The notes below the pieces were generated by a model, which saw only the letters and a program-made list of their open reading frames with translations, made no database searches and was not told where the DNA came from. Source: Caryophanales bacterium (GTDB taxonomy: Bacteria; Bacillota_I; Bacilli_A; RFN20; CAG-826). Taken from it: DNA of 8,487 nucleotides. Position 1 is the stretch's first letter; every line of letters begins with the position of its first letter. The stretch is taken from contig JAEEHE010000072.1 of assembly GCA_016280685.1 (NCBI GenBank), positions 1 through 8,487 on the forward strand, written 5' to 3'. Below are positions 6,193 to 8,487 of the stretch, piece after piece. The translations under genes were made by a program, and so were the position numbers.

Positions 6193-7795
6193 ATAACAAT
6201 GGGGTTATTATTTTCACAAGTGAGCAGAACCAACGGGTTCCAAGCTTCAATTTGAAGTTTTGTGGCACTAATGTGGAAACAGAAATCATCTCATCGAAGT
6301 CTTCTCTAATTTCTTTACAACATTTGGTTTTATATAATAAAGTTCCACATTCAAAGTGATGGACTAAACTTCTAAAGTCGTAATTAATCGTGCCAACAAA
6401 GGCTAATTCATCATCCACTATCATGGTTTTCATGTGGTTAAATCCCGGCTTATAGATATGGATTTTCACTCCCGCATCCATCAACCAACGGAAATAAGAT
6501 TTAGCGACAGCATAAACAGCTTTCTTATCAGGTATACCCGGTAAGATAAGATGGATATCAACACCGCGATAGGCCGCGTTTCTCATCGCATCTAATAATT
6601 GATAAGTTGGTACTAAATAGGGAGTAGAAATATAAATACTCTTCTTCGCATAATGGAGCATGTTGATATAGTTTTGTTCACCAACTAAAGCATCATCGAT
6701 GCCACCAGGACCATCACCAAAGGGCATGACATAACCATCATCATTAAATTTAGGATAATCAAATAACAAGAACTTATTAAAGTCACTGACAAAGCCGGTG
6801 CATAAATCATAATTTTGTAAGAATGTGGCGATTAAGTTATTGATGGCTCGACCTTCAATTTTCACCATCGTATCTTTCCAATAGCCGAATCTCTTGATAA
6901 CGTTGGCATATTCGTCAGCGAGGTTACAACCACCGGTATAACCGAATTGATGATCGATCACCACGATTTTTCTATGGTCTCTATTGTTATAGACACCAGA
7001 AAGAATAGGTCTAAATGGATGGAATTTATAACATTTAATGCCATATTTTTTTAGTCTTCTCGGTGTGAAATATGATATAGTGCCACTACAACCCATATCA
7101 TCATAGACGATTCTCACATCAACACCTTCTTGAGCTTTTTGTTTTAAAACATCAGTTACCGCTGACCATTCTTTGCCATCGGTAATGATGAAAAATTCAA
7201 TAAAGATAAATTCTTTGGCCTTTTTTAAAGATTCAATTAAATCAGGAAAGAATTGTTCACCGGTTTTAAAATAGGTAACACGATTATTCTTTGTGGCACC
7301 TAAGGAGGTGATATTATGCAAATATTGGAATGCACCAGCGGCATCGCCGAGTTCTTTTTTCTGCTTGGCTAATTCATCTTCTTTTAATAAGAAATGAGCG
7401 TTATAGGCATTCTTTGTCGCACTGACGATGACACGATCTTTTTTGCGGAGGGAATGTCTTCCAAAAATAAGGAATAAAACCGAGCAGAAGAACGGTAATA
7501 AAAGCATGCCGACAATCCATGGTATCTTGAATTCTGGATCTTCTTGACGATTAACGATTTTGAAAAAGATAATTAATCCGATGATGAAGGCTATGCCTTT
7601 AACTAAAACATAACCGAGCATTACCGCTATTGCGACTATTACTTTATCTTCAACAGAAATATCGAGCGATTGAAGAATCAAAGCGATTAAATCGTCGAAA
7701 TAAAAATTGATAATAATGAGAAGAGCTATTTCAATCAATAGCATTAAGATGATTAAGAAATAGCCTGATAATAAGCCACGTAAAAATTTCTTCAT
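6191..7795 (-). CDS. cls: Cardiolipin synthase (phospholipase D superfamily)
   Basis: This 534-residue membrane enzyme joins two phosphatidylglycerol molecules into cardiolipin and glycerol. The N-terminus has three hydrophobic stretches (about 6-31, 52-80 and 92-112); the last, IPWIVGMLLLPFFCSVLFLIFG, is the PLDc_N-type segment, and the first is an additional membrane segment often seen in Mollicute-type Cls. Two catalytic HKD motifs follow: H274-R-K276-x4-D281 with downstream GGCNLADEY, and H454-M-K456-x4-D461 with downstream GTINYDFRS. Both are intact, so it should be active. The length is slightly above the usual 480-510 residues because of the N-terminal extension. The ATG is preceded by a weak Shine-Dalgarno AGGTG (7808-7804, 8 nt spacing). 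It is the first gene of the operon that continues into the flavoprotein set; the glycerol it releases could feed that pathway once phosphorylated. Confidence 0.94.
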   Translation of the reverse strand: MKKFLRGLLSGYFLIILMLLIEIALLIIINFYFDDLIALILQSLDISVEDKVIVAIAVMLGYVLVKGIAFIIGLIIFFKIVNRQEDPEFKIPWIVGMLLLPFFCSVLFLIFGRHSLRKKDRVIVSATKNAYNAHFLLKEDELAKQKKELGDAAGAFQYLHNITSLGATKNNRVTYFKTGEQFFPDLIESLKKAKEFIFIEFFIITDGKEWSAVTDVLKQKAQEGVDVRIVYDDMGCSGTISYFTPRRLKKYGIKCYKFHPFRPILSGVYNNRDHRKIVVIDHQFGYTGGCNLADEYANVIKRFGYWKDTMVKIEGRAINNLIATFLQNYDLCTGFVSDFNKFLLFDYPKFNDDGYVMPFGDGPGGIDDALVGEQNYINMLHYAKKSIYISTPYLVPTYQLLDAMRNAAYRGVDIHLILPGIPDKKAVYAVAKSYFRWLMDAGVKIHIYKPGFNHMKTMIVDDELAFVGTINYDFRSLVHHFECGTLLYKTKCCKEIREDFDEMISVSTLVPQNFKLKLGTRWFCSLVKIITPLL

Positions 7796-7826
7796 AATAC
7801 TAGCACCTATAATAAATACCTTAATA

Positions 7827-7835
7827 ATGATAACA
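7827..7835 (-). promoter_or_regulatory. Candidate extended -10 promoter of the cls operon
   Basis: On the minus strand TG-T-TATCAT forms an extended -10 element (5 of 6 matches to TATAAT plus the TGn). A start near 7820 would give a leader of about 25 nt that includes the AGGTG ribosome binding site. No good -35 hexamer is visible at the right distance, which an extended -10 can tolerate. A TATTAT box at 7814-7809 was less attractive because its transcript would start after the ribosome binding site. Confidence 0.4.
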
Positions 7836-7839
7836 CAAA

Positions 7840-7855
7840 AGGCTCATTAGAGCCT
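7840..7855 (-). promoter_or_regulatory. Inverted repeat upstream of cls: operator or second terminator hairpin
   Basis: AGGCTC and GAGCCT arms (6 bp each) are separated by four bases. On the minus strand only four Ts follow, and on the plus strand AA then five Ts follow, so as a terminator it is weak in either direction. It lies between the pnp terminator and the candidate cls extended -10, where a -35 would be expected, so it could equally be a repressor-binding operator. Sequence alone does not decide. Confidence 0.45.
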
Positions 7856-7869
7856 AATTTTTATCAAAT

Positions 7870-7900
7870 AAAACAAAAAAATCCGAGTTGCCCCGGATTT
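7870..7900 (-). terminator. Rho-independent terminator of pnp
   Basis: On the minus strand the arms AAATCCG and CGGATTT form a 7-bp stem around an 8-nt loop, followed by a seven-T run (7881-7875) that partly belongs to the stem, then more T-rich sequence. It begins 8 nt after the pnp stop codon, so pnp transcription should largely end here and the cls operon should have its own promoter. Confidence 0.85.
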
Positions 7901-7908
7901 ATTTGCAA

Positions 7909-8487
7909 TTATTTTTTGAATTTGCGTGGACCTTTATGGGAATTATCAGGACGGCTTAAGTGTTCTGGTTTCGCAGGTCTTTCTTCAAAATTCTCTGGTT
8001 TTGGTTCAAATTCTCTATGAGAAACTTTGACCTTGCCTTTTTCATCGATTTCGATAACGCGCACTTTGAGTTTATCGCCTAATTTGACGACATCGCTAGC
8101 GCGGTTGATGTAGCCCCAACCTAAGCGGGAGACATGGCATAAACCTTCGACATTACCGAATAAGCGGACAAAGGCACCATAATCTTCGATACGTGTAACT
8201 TCACCTTCGAAGTCTTCACCAACTTTGGCTTCTCTCACGATATCAAGAATCATGTTCTTGGCCTTGTTGATGGTTTCTCTATCCATATGGTAGATGGTGA
8301 CTTGACCACTATCTTCGATATCGATCTTCACATCATCACATTTAGCGATGATATCGTTGATGACTTTACCACCAGTACCGATGACTTCTCTAATCTTGTC
8401 AGCATCAATCATGAAGGTATCCATCTTAGGAGCGTATTTACCGACATCTGGTCTTGGTTCAGCGATGGCTTTAGCCATAACTTCACG
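7909..8487 (-). CDS. pnp: Polynucleotide phosphorylase, C-terminal KH and S1 domains (5' end beyond window)
   Basis: The last 192 residues of PNPase are visible; the frame stays open to the right edge (Arg-Glu-Val precedes the first Met at 8478, which is internal and not the start). PNPase is a trimeric 3'-5' phosphorolytic exoribonuclease of mRNA decay. The visible part begins with the family linker RPDVGKYAPKMDTF, then a KH domain (about 25-84) with its GxxG loop G37-T-G-G40, then an S1 RNA-binding domain (about 89-160: FEGEVTRIEDYGAFVRL, GLCHVS, KVRVIEID), then a charged tail ending PRKFKK. The two catalytic RNase PH domains lie outside the window. A typical PNPase is about 700 residues, so roughly a quarter is seen. 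Base composition by eye is somewhat less AT-rich than its neighbours, as expected for a highly expressed gene. Confidence 0.95.
   Translation of the reverse strand, partial: REVMAKAIAEPRPDVGKYAPKMDTFMIDADKIREVIGTGGKVINDIIAKCDDVKIDIEDSGQVTIYHMDRETINKAKNMILDIVREAKVGEDFEGEVTRIEDYGAFVRLFGNVEGLCHVSRLGWGYINRASDVVKLGDKLKVRVIEIDEKGKVKVSHREFEPKPENFEERPAKPEHLSRPDNSHKGPRKFKK

Noticed and set aside
8476..8478. ATG at 8478 as the start of a separate small KH-S1 protein
   Set aside because: The frame continues upstream to the window edge with PNPase-like sequence, no Shine-Dalgarno precedes the ATG within the visible bases, and the PNPase linker is present directly after it.
1..8487. Mycoplasma genetic code (TGA as Trp)
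   Set aside because: The six complete gene ends are TAA or TAG, but no in-frame TGA occurs in the genes and the Trp codons checked are TGG, so the standard code explains everything seen.

Overview
The window is AT-rich bacterial DNA with every gene on the minus strand, so transcription runs from high to low coordinates. It is read with the standard code: every Trp codon checked is TGG, and the six complete gene ends are TAA or TAG. The gene content and order (pnp, then an RNase J2-like gene directly followed by an FtsK/SpoIIIE-type translocase) point to the Bacilli/Mollicutes side of the low-GC Firmicutes, probably an Acholeplasma-, RF39- or Erysipelotrichia-like lineage. The exact taxon is not determinable from this window.

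Layout in transcription order. (1) 8487-7909: C-terminal quarter of polynucleotide phosphorylase (pnp, KH and S1 domains), cut by the window edge and followed by a good intrinsic terminator. (2) 7908-7796: a short spacer with the terminator, a second hairpin or operator-like inverted repeat, and an extended -10 promoter candidate. (3) 7795-3147: a tight four-gene unit, cardiolipin synthase (cls), then a three-gene flavoprotein set: a GlpA-like FAD dehydrogenase with a BFD-type [2Fe-2S] domain, a second FAD/NAD(P) oxidoreductase, and a small four-cysteine DUF1667 protein. Spacings are 13, 1 and 0 nt, and Shine-Dalgarno sites lie inside or overlap the upstream reading frames, so translation is probably coupled. 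(4) 3083-1395: an RNase J paralogue whose metal-binding motif and other hallmark motifs are degenerate, as in B. subtilis RNase J2 but further eroded. It has its own candidate promoter, and its terminator begins within its stop codon. (5) 1332-1: the N-terminal 444 residues of an FtsK/SpoIIIE DNA translocase (membrane domain, long Pro/Gln-rich linker and start of the motor), running off the left edge. Its promoter places the likely transcription start on the ATG itself.

How the parts work together: PNPase and RNase J belong to RNA decay and processing. Cardiolipin synthase makes cardiolipin from two phosphatidylglycerols and releases glycerol. The GlpA-like trio is the kind of set used in anaerobic Firmicutes and Thermotoga to oxidise glycerol 3-phosphate to DHAP, so the middle operon plausibly joins membrane lipid synthesis to recovery of glycerol/G3P carbon and electrons. 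No glpK or glpF lies in the window. The pnp ... rnjB-ftsK order echoes B. subtilis, with the lipid/glycerol operon where B. subtilis has other genes.

I see no mobile element, CRISPR array, tRNA or rRNA, and no stretch over 300 bases without a gene. The window is mostly core genes. The most interesting items are the degenerate RNase J, the cls-flavoprotein operon and the apparently leaderless ftsK.
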